Positions 33,892 to 44,717 of a DNA stretch of 64,000 nt are shown here, in pieces. Made by a program: the position numbers and the translations under genes. The stretch covers positions 558,001 to 622,000 of the forward strand of contig JADJEV010000004.1 in assembly GCA_016708905.1 (NCBI GenBank). The letters run 5' to 3'. The number at the start of each line of letters is the position of its first letter. The stretch's first letter is position 1. Below the pieces are notes generated by a model. That model worked only from the letters and a program-made list of their open reading frames with translations. It was not told the origin of the DNA and made no database searches. The stretch is from Candidatus Methylophosphatis roskildensis. Its GTDB lineage: Bacteria > Pseudomonadota > Gammaproteobacteria > Burkholderiales > Rhodocyclaceae.

Positions 33892-35251
33892 TCGAACCGA
33901 CCGACGCAGCCGAGGCAGCGCGCCGAACGTGCTGATCGTCGATGATGAAGCGGACATCCGCGAACTGCTCGACCTGACGCTGGCGCGCATGGGACTCTCG
34001 GCCGATCTGGCCGGCACCGTGGCGGAGGCCCGCGCCTTGTTGGCGCAAAAGACCTATCGCCTTTGCCTGACCGACATGCGCTTGCCTGACGGCGACGGCC
34101 TGGACCTGGTGCGCTACATCGGCGAGAACATCCGCGATCTGCCGGTGGCGGTCATCACCGCCTTCGGCAGCTTGGAGAATGCCGTGCAGGTTCTCAAGGC
34201 CGGCGCGTTCGACTACATCGCCAAGCCGGTGTCGCTTGAGCAACTGCGCGCGCTGGTGAAGTCGGTGTTCAATCTGCAGCAGAGTTCGTCGTCGCAAACT
34301 GCCTCGCAGAACTTCGCGCTTCTCGGCGAATCGCAGGCCATGCAGCAGGTCCGCGAGATGATCGACAAGTTGGCCAAGAGCCTTGCGCCGGTCTGGATCA
34401 CCGGCGAGTCGGGCAGTGGAAAGGAGCGTGCTGCCAGACTGATTCATGGCAACGGCCCGCGTACGTCACAGGAATTCATCGCGGTGAACTGTGGTGCCAT
34501 CCCGGAAAACCTGATGGAGAGCGAGTTCTTCGGGTATCGCAAGGGATCCTTTACCGGGGCGGAGAGCGACCGCGATGGTTTCTTTCAGGCCGCCGCCGGT
34601 GGAACCCTGTTCCTCGATGAGGTTGCCGACCTGCCGTTGGCGATGCAGGTCAAGCTCCTGCGTGCGATCCAGGAGAAACGGGTCAGAAAGGTTGGCGGCA
34701 CGGCGGAAGAACCAGTAGACGTGCGCATCATCAGCGCGACCCACCAGAACCTGCGTGATCTCGTCGACAAGGGGCGGTTCAGGCAGGATTTGTTTTATCG
34801 GCTGAACGTGATTGAGCTGCGCATGCCGAGCCTGCGCGAGTGCAGCGAGGACATACCCCTGCTTGCCGAAAAGCTCGCGGCGCGGCTGGCGCAGGAATCG
34901 GGCAACGCCGCGCCTCCGCGACTTGCGCCGGACGCAATTGCTGCGCTGCAGGCCTATCCATTTCCGGGCAACGTGCGGGAACTGGAAAACGTGCTCGAGC
35001 GGGCGCTGGCGCTGACGACCGGGCCGGTGATTCACGCTGCCGACCTGCAACTGTCGCCGAACGCCTACGAGCATGAGCCGGTTTCTGTCGATGGGTCTTC
35101 GCTGCAGGACTATCTGGACAATGTCGAACGGCAGGCGATCAACGAAGCGCTCCAGAAGACGCGCATGAACCGGACTGCAGCGGCCAAGCTGCTCGGCGTC
35201 ACGTTCCGTTCGCTGCGCTACCGGATGGATCGGCTCGGACTCAAGGATTGA
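33884..35251 (+). CDS. pilR: Sigma54-dependent response regulator PilR
   Basis: PilR activates pilA and other sigma54 promoters. The 455-residue protein has a receiver domain with the phospho-acceptor Asp in CLTDMRLPDG (about residue 63). An AAA+ domain follows with Walker A GESGSGKE, the sigma54-contact loop GSFTGAE, Walker B GGTLFLDEVADL and the arginine region RFRQDLFYRLN. The C-terminal Fis-type helix-turn-helix contains TRMNRTAAAKLLGVTFRSLR. The start overlaps pilS by eight bases. Confidence 0.95.
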   Translation: MNNRTDRRSRGSAPNVLIVDDEADIRELLDLTLARMGLSADLAGTVAEARALLAQKTYRLCLTDMRLPDGDGLDLVRYIGENIRDLPVAVITAFGSLENAVQVLKAGAFDYIAKPVSLEQLRALVKSVFNLQQSSSSQTASQNFALLGESQAMQQVREMIDKLAKSLAPVWITGESGSGKERAARLIHGNGPRTSQEFIAVNCGAIPENLMESEFFGYRKGSFTGAESDRDGFFQAAAGGTLFLDEVADLPLAMQVKLLRAIQEKRVRKVGGTAEEPVDVRIISATHQNLRDLVDKGRFRQDLFYRLNVIELRMPSLRECSEDIPLLAEKLAARLAQESGNAAPPRLAPDAIAALQAYPFPGNVRELENVLERALALTTGPVIHAADLQLSPNAYEHEPVSVDGSSLQDYLDNVERQAINEALQKTRMNRTAAAKLLGVTFRSLRYRMDRLGLKD

Positions 35252-35258
35252 GGCTGGT

Positions 35259-35852
35259 TTGCCGTCCGAGTCGCGCGGCGTGAAGCGGACTGCGGTAGAA
35301 CTTCCACCATTCGATTCGAACGCCTGGCTACCAGGGGTGCGCGTTGTCGCTTCGCCCAATTGCGACCTGCGACCGCCGGGCGCCGCGGTCGAGTTGATCG
35401 TCGTCCATGCAATCAGTCTGCCGCCGAACCAGTTCGGCGGTCCGGCCATCGAAGCGCTGTTTTCCAACCGGCTGGATCCGGCCGCCCATCCCTATTTCGC
35501 GGAAGTTGCCCGTCTTGAGGTCTCGGCGCATTTCCTGATTCGCCGCGACGGCGAACTGGTCCAGTTCGTTGCCTGCGACCGCCGGGCCTGGCACGCGGGG
35601 TCGTCCGTTTGGCGAGGCCGCCAGCGCTGCAACGACTTCTCGATCGGCATCGAGCTCGAGGGCTGCGACACCCGGCGGTTCATGCCGCTGCAATACCGGG
35701 TTCTGGCCGCACTCGCCGATCGAATCTGCAGCCGCTATCCGATCGCCGACATCGTCGGCCACAGTGACATCTCGCCTGGCCGCAAGACGGATCCCGGCCC
35801 ACGTTTCGACTGGTTGCGGCTGCATCGCCTCCTCAGCGGCGCATCGCGCTGA
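35259..35852 (+). CDS. ampD: 1,6-anhydro-N-acetylmuramyl-L-alanine amidase AmpD
   Basis: AmpD is a cytoplasmic zinc amidase that recycles peptidoglycan fragments. The 197-residue protein has the Zn ligands in LIVVHAISLPP (His) and VGHSDISPGRKTDPGP (His and Asp). ISLPPNQFGGPAI and CNDFSIGIELEG are also standard. The start is TTG 35259, seven bases after the pilR stop, so it is likely co-transcribed with pilSR. No ampG or ampR is nearby. Confidence 0.93.
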   Translation: MPSESRGVKRTAVELPPFDSNAWLPGVRVVASPNCDLRPPGAAVELIVVHAISLPPNQFGGPAIEALFSNRLDPAAHPYFAEVARLEVSAHFLIRRDGELVQFVACDRRAWHAGSSVWRGRQRCNDFSIGIELEGCDTRRFMPLQYRVLAALADRICSRYPIADIVGHSDISPGRKTDPGPRFDWLRLHRLLSGASR

Positions 35853-35966
35853 GCCTCGCCTCTCTTTCGTCCCGTTCTTTACCCCGCCTTTTTCCAGTTG
35901 ACACCTGCGAAAAGTCGGTGGACGCGAAAACGCGTGCGAAAAAAATACACTTGACACAAATAAATC

Positions 35967-35995
35967 TTGCAGGATCAAAAACGCACCACTACAAT
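35967..35995 (+). promoter_or_regulatory. Sigma70 promoter of nrdAB
   Basis: TTGCAG (35967-35972) and TACAAT (35990-35995) are 17 bases apart in an AT-rich stretch upstream of nrdA. The -10 element is embedded in the first NrdR-like box, so repressor binding would block the promoter. The leader to the chosen nrdA start is about 150 nt. Confidence 0.7.
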
Positions 35996-36032
35996 TAGTC
36001 GAACGGTGTTGTAGGGGTACTAGATCTAGTAG
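35986..36032 (+). promoter_or_regulatory. Tandem NrdR-like operator boxes
   Basis: Two boxes with the palindromic core ACTA-N4-TAGT are present: ACTACAATTAGT (35988-35999) and ACTAGATCTAGT (36019-36030). Their centres are 31 bp apart, three helical turns, which is the usual spacing of paired NrdR boxes before ribonucleotide reductase genes. The first covers the -10 element. No nrdR gene is in the window. Confidence 0.7.
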
Positions 36033-36153
36033 GTAGTCGAGAGAGCTCGCTTCCGGGTGCGTTGCAAGAGCAGGATCTCCAGTCTCGACCGACACCGCAA
36101 TGACAATGAATCCGGCTCGTTCGATCACTGCCGGGGCGAATGGAGACAAGCAG

Positions 36154-38997
<2,844 letters not shown>

Positions 38998-39038
38998 AGG
39001 CCACGCCTGGCCGACAAGAACAACAACTGGAGAATCGA

Positions 39039-40181
39039 ATGCTGAATTTTGAGGATGACGTACCGATGCTCGGACTGCGCGGTGTATCGACGGCTTTCAT
39101 GCCTGGCGGTGCCGGCCATCTCTTGGCACAGACGGTCGGGCAGTCTCTGCCCGTCGAATCCTTTCAGCGTGTGAAGCTCGAGGACAAGCGCGTCATAAAC
39201 GGCAAGGCCGATGTCAATCAGCTGGTTCCCTTCAAGTACAAGTGGGCGTGGGAGAAGTACCTGGCTGGCTGCGCCAACCACTGGATGCCGCAGGAAATCA
39301 ACATGCAGCGAGATATCGAGCTATGGAAGAACCCGAACGGACTGACTGCGGACGAGCGGATGCTGATCAAGCGCAATCTCGGTTTCTTCGTCACCGCCGA
39401 TTCGCTGGCAGCGAACAACATCGTCCTCGGCACCTATCGTCATATCACGGCGCCCGAGTGTCGCCAGTACCTGCTGCGCCAGGCATTTGAAGAGGCGATT
39501 CACACGCACGCCTACCAATACATCGTGGAAAGCCTCGGCCTGGACGAGGGCGAGATCTTCAATGCCTATCGCGAAGTCGCGGCGATTCGTGACAAGGATC
39601 AGTTCCTGATGCCGTTCATCGACACGCTGACCGATCCGGCCTTTCGCACCGGTACGCCTGTGGCCGATCAGCAGTTGCTGCGTAGCCTGATCGTTTTTGC
39701 CTGCATCATGGAAGGTCTGTTCTTCTACGTCGGCTTCGTCCAGATTCTCGCCCTTGGGCGGCAGAACAAGATGACAGGTGCCGCCGAACAATACCAGTAC
39801 ATTCTTCGCGATGAGTCGATGCACTGCAGCTTCGGCATCGACCTGATCAACACCATCAAGCTCGAGAATCCACGTCTGTGGACCCCGACATTTCGCGCCG
39901 AGATTCAGGAACTGGTGAAGAAAGGTGTCGAGCTCGAGTATCGCTATGCCGAGGACACCATGCCGCGCGGAGTGTTGGGCCTGAACGCGCCGATGTTCAA
40001 GGAGTACCTGAGATTCATCGCAAATCGCCGGTGCCAGCAGATCGGTATAGAAGCCCTCTATCCGGGTGCGGAAAACCCCTTCCCATGGATGAGTGAAATG
40101 ATCGACTTGAAGAAAGAGCGCAACTTCTTCGAGACCCGTGTCATCGAGTATCAAAGCGGTGGCGCACTGGACTGGGACTGA
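39039..40181 (+). CDS. nrdB: Class Ia ribonucleotide reductase, beta subunit
   Basis: NrdB holds the diiron site and the stable tyrosyl radical used by NrdA. The 380-residue protein begins at ATG 39039 behind GGAG. Ligands are visible in FFVTADSLAANN (Asp), EEAIHTHAYQY (Glu and His, with the radical Tyr four residues after the His) and RDESMHCSFG (Glu, His). The tail ends ALDWD, the part that contacts NrdA. The presence of the Tyr argues for a normal class Ia or Ib-type radical and against a Phe variant. Confidence 0.95.
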   Translation: MLNFEDDVPMLGLRGVSTAFMPGGAGHLLAQTVGQSLPVESFQRVKLEDKRVINGKADVNQLVPFKYKWAWEKYLAGCANHWMPQEINMQRDIELWKNPNGLTADERMLIKRNLGFFVTADSLAANNIVLGTYRHITAPECRQYLLRQAFEEAIHTHAYQYIVESLGLDEGEIFNAYREVAAIRDKDQFLMPFIDTLTDPAFRTGTPVADQQLLRSLIVFACIMEGLFFYVGFVQILALGRQNKMTGAAEQYQYILRDESMHCSFGIDLINTIKLENPRLWTPTFRAEIQELVKKGVELEYRYAEDTMPRGVLGLNAPMFKEYLRFIANRRCQQIGIEALYPGAENPFPWMSEMIDLKKERNFFETRVIEYQSGGALDWD

Positions 40182-40437
40182 AGTCGAGCGGTTGCATTCG
40201 AAATAAGGGAATCGCAGATCGTGTGACAGATCGGCTCTTGACGTAGCAGGACGCAAGAATATGCGAACGGGCGCATGGCGAAGGGCGAGCCTTCGCGGCG
40301 GCTCGTCGCTGCAAGTATTCAATGCGCAAAGCCGTTTATCCGATCGGCATTGCACTTGGATTCCGGTTACCGAAAGTGGCCGGGTAGCGCTGTGGTTGTT
40401 GTTTCCTTTTCCTGTTAATCGATGAAGGAGGTTTGAT

Positions 40438-41049
40438 ATGCCTACTGCCAAAACGGCCGCCAAGGCCAAGAAACCGGCCGCCAAGAAGGCTGCGCCGGCG
40501 AAGAAGCCTGTAGCCAAGAAGGCGCCGGCCGCCAAAAAGGCTGCACCGGCGAAGAAGCCTGTAGCCAAGAAGCCGGTCGCCAAGAAGGCTGCACCGGCGA
40601 AGAAGCCCGCCGCCAAGAAGCCCGTTGCCAAGAAGGCTGCACCGGCGAAAAAGGCTGCTGCCAAGAAGCCCGTTGCCAAGAAGGCTGCACCGGCGAAGAG
40701 GCCTGCTGCCAAGAAGCCTGCTGCCAAGAAGGCTGCACCGGCGAAGAGGCCTGCTGCCAAGAAGCCTGCTGCCAAGAAGGCTGCACCGGCGAAGAAGCCT
40801 GCTGCCAAGAAGCCCGTTGCCAAGAAGGCTGCACCGGCGAAGAGGCCCGCTGCCAAGAAGGCTGCCCCGGTGAAGAAGGCCGCTGCTGCCAAGAAGCCCG
40901 CTGCCAAGAAGGCCGCACCGGCGAGGGCTGCGGCGCCGGCTGCTGCACCTATTGCGTCCGCACCTTCGACGGCTGCCACGCCCGGACTCAAGTCCTCGCT
41001 GAATCCGGCCGCCGCTTGGCCCTTCCCGACTGGTTCGCGTCCCTCCTGA
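40438..41049 (+). CDS. Histone H1-like Lys/Ala/Pro-rich DNA-binding protein
   Basis: The 203-residue protein consists almost wholly of repeats such as AKKPAAKKAAPAKKPVAKK to residue 160, then an Ala/Pro tail ending PFPTGSRPS. It resembles the bacterial H1-like and AlgP-type proteins that bind and compact DNA through Lys-rich disordered tails. A strong ribosome site (AAGGAGG) precedes ATG 40438. It is monocistronic. Copy number of the repeat is likely to vary between strains. Confidence 0.85.
   Translation: MPTAKTAAKAKKPAAKKAAPAKKPVAKKAPAAKKAAPAKKPVAKKPVAKKAAPAKKPAAKKPVAKKAAPAKKAAAKKPVAKKAAPAKRPAAKKPAAKKAAPAKRPAAKKPAAKKAAPAKKPAAKKPVAKKAAPAKRPAAKKAAPVKKAAAAKKPAAKKAAPARAAAPAAAPIASAPSTAATPGLKSSLNPAAAWPFPTGSRPS
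40486..40930 (+). repeat. Tandem repeats inside the H1-like gene
   Basis: The coding sequence repeats a unit around AAGAAGGCTGCACCGGCGAA, with a spacer of 20 to 50 bases containing GCCAAGAAGCC. Several copies are identical at the DNA level, for example near 40701-40760 and 40761-40800. Such arrays expand and contract by slippage and also risk assembly collapse. Confidence 0.8.
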
Positions 41050-41269
41050 CCGAATCCTTTTCCTCTGCGTGGCAGGCGTGGCTCTCGTTACGCGAGGGCT
41101 GCACCTGCCCGCAGCTTTTCGGAATGTTTCCCTGCTATTTCCCAACTCACGGCCATTCTCGTGCCGTCTTGCGAGCCGGCGTATCGAGCGGGAGTTGCCG
41201 GCCGGGGATAGCATTGCCATAAGCTGGGCGATGCCGCTGCGCACTGCGGAAAGTGCCCATCGCGAAAAG

Positions 41270-41298
41270 TTGACAATTCGCATCTGAATCAATAGAAT
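41270..41298 (+). promoter_or_regulatory. Strong sigma70-like promoter of a candidate small RNA
   Basis: TTGACA (41270-41275) and TAGAAT (41293-41298) are separated by 17 bases, a near-consensus promoter. A start is expected around 41305. No open reading frame begins within the next 100 bases. Confidence 0.7.
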
Positions 41299-41304
41299 GC
41301 TGGG

Positions 41305-41405
41305 CTGTTGCATCGCAACATCCTTGGTCTGTTGATTCGCATGGCATAATTTGCCGAATCTCAAGTCCGCCACTCTCCCGGAGACACTACCGGGGGCCGT
41401 TTTTT
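41305..41405 (+). ncRNA. Candidate small RNA of about 100 nt
   Basis: Downstream of the near-consensus promoter are three predicted hairpins. They are GTTGC/GCAAC with an ATC loop (41307-41319), GGCA/TGCC (41343-41355), and a final CTCCCGG/CCGGGGG stem (41375-41396). The last is followed by CCG and six T residues (41400-41405), an intrinsic terminator. No convincing open frame lies inside. It could be an independent regulatory RNA or an attenuated leader of the lytic transglycosylase gene that starts at 41557. I do not recognise it as a known family. Confidence 0.5.
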
Positions 41406-41556
41406 GCCAGTCTTTTTGCTGCCCTAATACCTCGCGTGCAACCGGTCGACCCGGCGCACGTTTGATTCCGTGTCACGGGATCTCAAATGGAAATTCGCAC
41501 GGCCTTGCGTGCGTTTTATCTCTGAAGAGCGGTTGGGCCACAGAAAAGGAGGAAGC

Positions 41557-42423
41557 ATGTCGTTTCTTCAGATACTTCGGCGGTACTGTGTAAGTGCCGC
41601 TTCGCTCGCTCTGCATTTCGTTCACGGCGGCATTGTCGTCGCCGGACTGCTGGTCGTCGTTTATTTAGCTTTCGGGGTGAACCAGTATGGCTTGAAGGGG
41701 CCGTGGCTGACTGGAATGCTCCGGTCGGACAATGCGCCGGAATTCGTGGCCTGGGTTGGCGATGACAACCTGGCGGTCGAATCGACGGTCCGTGGAGGCG
41801 AGTCCTTGTCGCCCCAGATGAAGCGGGTTGTTGACTACCTGTCGCGCCGCTACAAGGTGTCGAGCCTGGGTGTCGAGCCGTTGGTCGCATCGGCGGAAGA
41901 TGTCGGCAAACGCATCGGCCTCGATCCCTTGCTTCTTGTAGCCATCATGGCGGTCGAGTCGAGCTTCAATCCGATTGCCGAGAGCCCTATGGGCGCCCAG
42001 GGCCTGATGCAGGTCATACCGCGTTTCCACCAAGAGAAGATTGTCGATCAGGGCAGTGATGCGTCGTTGCTCAATCCGCAGACCAATATTGTGGTTGGCG
42101 CCCGGGTGCTCAAGGAGTATCTGGTCCGTACTGGTTCTATGCAAAACGCGTTGCAGGTCTACAACGGCGCAACCAATGATGCCGTAGGATCGATGTACGC
42201 CAACAAGGTGTTGGCAGAGAAACAGCGACTGGAAGCCGCGGCAAAGCGACGTCCGGTTCCCCCGGTGCAAGCGAGGACTCGCACGGCGGCACCTGCCGTT
42301 GTACGGTCCCCAGCTCAGGTGGGTCCGATTGCCTTGGCGCCGCGCTTGCCGACGTTGCTGCAAGAGACTCGCGAGGCTGCCACGGTTGCCGAAGCGAGCG
42401 TGGCTGCTTCAGTCCACGACTAA
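41557..42423 (+). CDS. Membrane-anchored lytic transglycosylase (SLT domain)
   Basis: ATG 41557 follows a strong AAAGGAGGAAGC site and gives 288 residues. An N-terminal membrane anchor (GGIVVAGLLVVVYLAFGV) precedes an SLT domain with the catalytic Glu in AIMAVESSFNPIAESPMGAQ. GLMQVIPRFH and LQVYNGATND then follow. It should cleave peptidoglycan glycan strands from the periplasmic face. The C-terminal 60 residues are Ala/Pro/Arg-rich. It stands alone between the candidate small RNA and a convergent gene. Confidence 0.88.
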   Translation: MSFLQILRRYCVSAASLALHFVHGGIVVAGLLVVVYLAFGVNQYGLKGPWLTGMLRSDNAPEFVAWVGDDNLAVESTVRGGESLSPQMKRVVDYLSRRYKVSSLGVEPLVASAEDVGKRIGLDPLLLVAIMAVESSFNPIAESPMGAQGLMQVIPRFHQEKIVDQGSDASLLNPQTNIVVGARVLKEYLVRTGSMQNALQVYNGATNDAVGSMYANKVLAEKQRLEAAAKRRPVPPVQARTRTAAPAVVRSPAQVGPIALAPRLPTLLQETREAATVAEASVAASVHD

Positions 42424-42448
42424 GCGGCCTGTCTGCGAATGCCGGGAA

Positions 42449-42464
42449 GCCGCCTTCGGGCGGC
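42449..42464. terminator. UUCG-loop hairpin between convergent genes
   Basis: GCCGCC and GGCGGC enclose a TTCG loop immediately before the stop codon of the DUF2069 gene (minus strand). No T-run follows on either strand, so it may act as a weak or factor-assisted terminator. Confidence 0.4.
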
Positions 42465-42830
42465 CTAGTACTGCGCCCGGTCGGCGGCGAGGCTTGGCCG
42501 GGTCGCCCGCGCGAAGGCTAGGCACAGGCCGAACCATATGCTGGCCAGCACCGCTTCGCCCCACGCCAGGGTCGCCGAAGGCGCTGCATCGCTGGTCCCG
42601 CGCACCACGCCCTCCGCGATATACAGCAGCGAAAGCAGCGACGACCACTGGTAGGTGTAACGGCGTCCGCGCAGGGTGCCGAACAAGGCGGCGAGCAGGG
42701 GCAGCACCTTGAGCACCAGCATCGATCCGCCCGCCCGCAAGGGCGCCAGCCACAGTTCCCAGGCGACACACAGGAAGATCAGTGCGATCAGCGTGACGCT
42801 GGCCGCGGCCACAAGCCGGCGCGGATTCAT
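42465..42830 (-). CDS. DUF2069 membrane protein
   Basis: The 121-residue protein has four hydrophobic segments (for example LVAAASVTLIALIFLCVAWE and MLVLKVLPLLAALFG). It also has the family stretch GRRYTYQWSSLLSLLYIAEGVVR. DUF2069 proteins are small inner-membrane proteins of unknown function found beside wrbA and yihY in many proteobacteria, as here. Its ATG overlaps the wrbA stop (ATGA), so it is translated with wrbA. Confidence 0.85.
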   Translation of the reverse strand: MNPRRLVAAASVTLIALIFLCVAWELWLAPLRAGGSMLVLKVLPLLAALFGTLRGRRYTYQWSSLLSLLYIAEGVVRGTSDAAPSATLAWGEAVLASIWFGLCLAFARATRPSLAADRAQY

Positions 42831-43420
42831 CCGGCGAGTTTGCCGGCGACCTCCGCCAGCCTTCGCCCGAGCGCGATCGCCAGGCGGCGCTCGGCATCGC
42901 TGATCGGCGCATCGCCGGCCATGCCGGCGACATGGCTCGCCCCGTACGGCGAGCCGCCTTCGCGCGTGGTCTGCAGGTCGGCCTCGCTGTAGGGCAGGCC
43001 GACGATCAGCATGCCGTGGTGCAGAAGCGGCAGCATCATCGAAAGCAAGGTGGTCTCCTGGCCGCCGTGCAGGCTGGCGGTGGAGGTGAACACGGCCGCC
43101 GGCTTGCCCTGCAGGGTACCGGCGTGCCACTGCGCACCGGTGCCATCGAGAAAATACTTGAGCGGTGCCGCCATGTTGCCGAAGCGCGTCGGCGAGCCGA
43201 CGGCGATGCCGATGCATTCGTCGAGATCGCGCACTTCGACGTAGGGGGCGCCCGAATCCGGCACGTCGGCTTCGGTTGCCTCGCAGACTGTCGACACCCT
43301 GGGCACGGTGCGCAGGCGGGCGCGAATGCCATCGACCTGTTCGATGCCGCGTGCGACGAACTGTGCAAGCTGCTTCACCGACCCGCGATGACTGTAGTAG
43401 AGGACGAGAATCTCGGACAT
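42827..43420 (-). CDS. wrbA: NAD(P)H:quinone oxidoreductase WrbA
   Basis: WrbA is a flavodoxin-like FMN enzyme that reduces quinones by two electrons. The 197-residue protein begins MSEILVLYYSHRGSVKQLA (the FMN phosphate loop). It has GSPTRFGNMAAPLKYFLDGT, FTSTASLHGGQETTLLSMM and GMLIVGLPYSEADL. It lies in the DUF2069-wrbA unit and is divergent from yihY with a 73 bp shared promoter region. Confidence 0.93.
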   Translation of the reverse strand: MSEILVLYYSHRGSVKQLAQFVARGIEQVDGIRARLRTVPRVSTVCEATEADVPDSGAPYVEVRDLDECIGIAVGSPTRFGNMAAPLKYFLDGTGAQWHAGTLQGKPAAVFTSTASLHGGQETTLLSMMLPLLHHGMLIVGLPYSEADLQTTREGGSPYGASHVAGMAGDAPISDAERRLAIALGRRLAEVAGKLAG

Positions 43421-43493
43421 GGCTGGCGCGCGCGGGGCCTTGTTACAATGCGGCGGATTATACGCGGCAGCTCTGCACCGTCCCGCACCGGCA

Positions 43494-44702
43494 ATGTCCA
43501 TTCGTTCCGCATTCGACAGCTCGCGGCAATTTCTCCATCTGCTGATCGATCGCTTCGTCGCGGTTCGTTGCGAGCAGGTGGCAGCCAGCCTGACCGTCAC
43601 GACGCTGCTGGCACTGGTGCCGCTGATCACGGTGTCGCTGGTACTGTTCTCCGGGCACCCGGTATTCGACGCGCTGGGCAGCGCATTGCGCGGTTTTCTG
43701 CTCGACAATCTGCTGCCGCAGAAAGCCGGCGATGTCATAGCCAAGTACTCGCTGCAGTTCTCGCAGAATGCCGGCCAGCTCACCTCGCTGGGAACCCTGA
43801 TCCTGGCGGCGACGGTGGTCATTACGCTGCTCACGATCGATCGCGCATTCAACGCGATCTTCCACGTCGCGCGACCGCCGCGCACCCTGCGACGCTTGTT
43901 GGTCTACTGGTCGGTGATCACGCTGGGACCGTTGCTGCTCGGGGGCAGTATCGCCGCGACCAGCTACATCGCCAGCGCCTCGCTCGGCCTGATCAACGAG
44001 CCGGTGCTGGTGCGCTCGCTGCTGTTCCGCGCACTGCCCTTCATCTTCGTCACCGTTCTGCTGACCTTCCTCTACTTTGCGGTACCGAACCGGACCATAC
44101 GCTTGCGAGATGCGCTGACCGGCGGCGTGGTGGCGGCCGTACTGTTCGCGCTGTTGCAGAAGCTGTTCGGCCTTTACATCGCGAGGTTTCCCACCTACAC
44201 GCTGATCTACGGCGCCTTCGCGAGCTTGCCGATCTTTCTGGTGTGGCTCTACCTGTCGTGGAACCTGGTGCTGGTTGGCGCGTTGATCACCGCGGTGTTG
44301 CCGGAATTCCGTTGGGGCAGCCGCGTGGCGCCACCGTTCCCGGGGCGCAACATCTTCGGCGCCCTGCTGGTATTGCGCGAACTCGGCCAGGCGCAGCGCG
44401 ACGGCCGTGGTCGCAGCAGCCACCATCTCGCGGTGACCAGCCGTCAAGCCGAGGCCGACTGCGAACAGTTGCTCGAGCACTTGCGCGAAGCGGCGTGGAT
44501 TGCCCGCGATGACGAGGGCGCCTGGATGCTGGCGCGCAGACTTGACGGCATTGCACTGCGCGACGTGTTCGCGCGTTTTTCTTTCTCGCCGCGCTGCATT
44601 CCGGCGGACGCGATCGACGACGTGCTGACGCAGCGCCTGCTCGGGCTGCACGAGCAGGCTGCCGAGCGACTCTCGCTGTCGCTGGCAGAACTGTTCGACT
44701 GA
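43494..44702 (+). CDS. YihY-family inner membrane protein
   Basis: The 402-residue protein has six transmembrane segments in the first 280 residues, with ASLTVTTLLALVPLITVSLVLF, FNAIFHVARPPRTLRRLLVYW, YGAFASLPIFLVWLYLSW and LVLVGALITAVLPE. These match the YihY family, formerly annotated as RNase BN, a label now known to be wrong for this family. The C-terminal 110 residues form a soluble domain with helical sequence (EADCEQLLEHLREAAWIARD). The function is unknown. Confidence 0.88.
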   Translation: MSIRSAFDSSRQFLHLLIDRFVAVRCEQVAASLTVTTLLALVPLITVSLVLFSGHPVFDALGSALRGFLLDNLLPQKAGDVIAKYSLQFSQNAGQLTSLGTLILAATVVITLLTIDRAFNAIFHVARPPRTLRRLLVYWSVITLGPLLLGGSIAATSYIASASLGLINEPVLVRSLLFRALPFIFVTVLLTFLYFAVPNRTIRLRDALTGGVVAAVLFALLQKLFGLYIARFPTYTLIYGAFASLPIFLVWLYLSWNLVLVGALITAVLPEFRWGSRVAPPFPGRNIFGALLVLRELGQAQRDGRGRSSHHLAVTSRQAEADCEQLLEHLREAAWIARDDEGAWMLARRLDGIALRDVFARFSFSPRCIPADAIDDVLTQRLLGLHEQAAERLSLSLAELFD

Positions 44703-44717
44703 TTGCCGCGGGCAGCT

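Noticed and set aside
40486..40930. CRISPR-like array
   Set aside because: The repeats are in frame and encode the Lys/Ala/Pro protein. There are no unique spacers of constant length and no cas genes.
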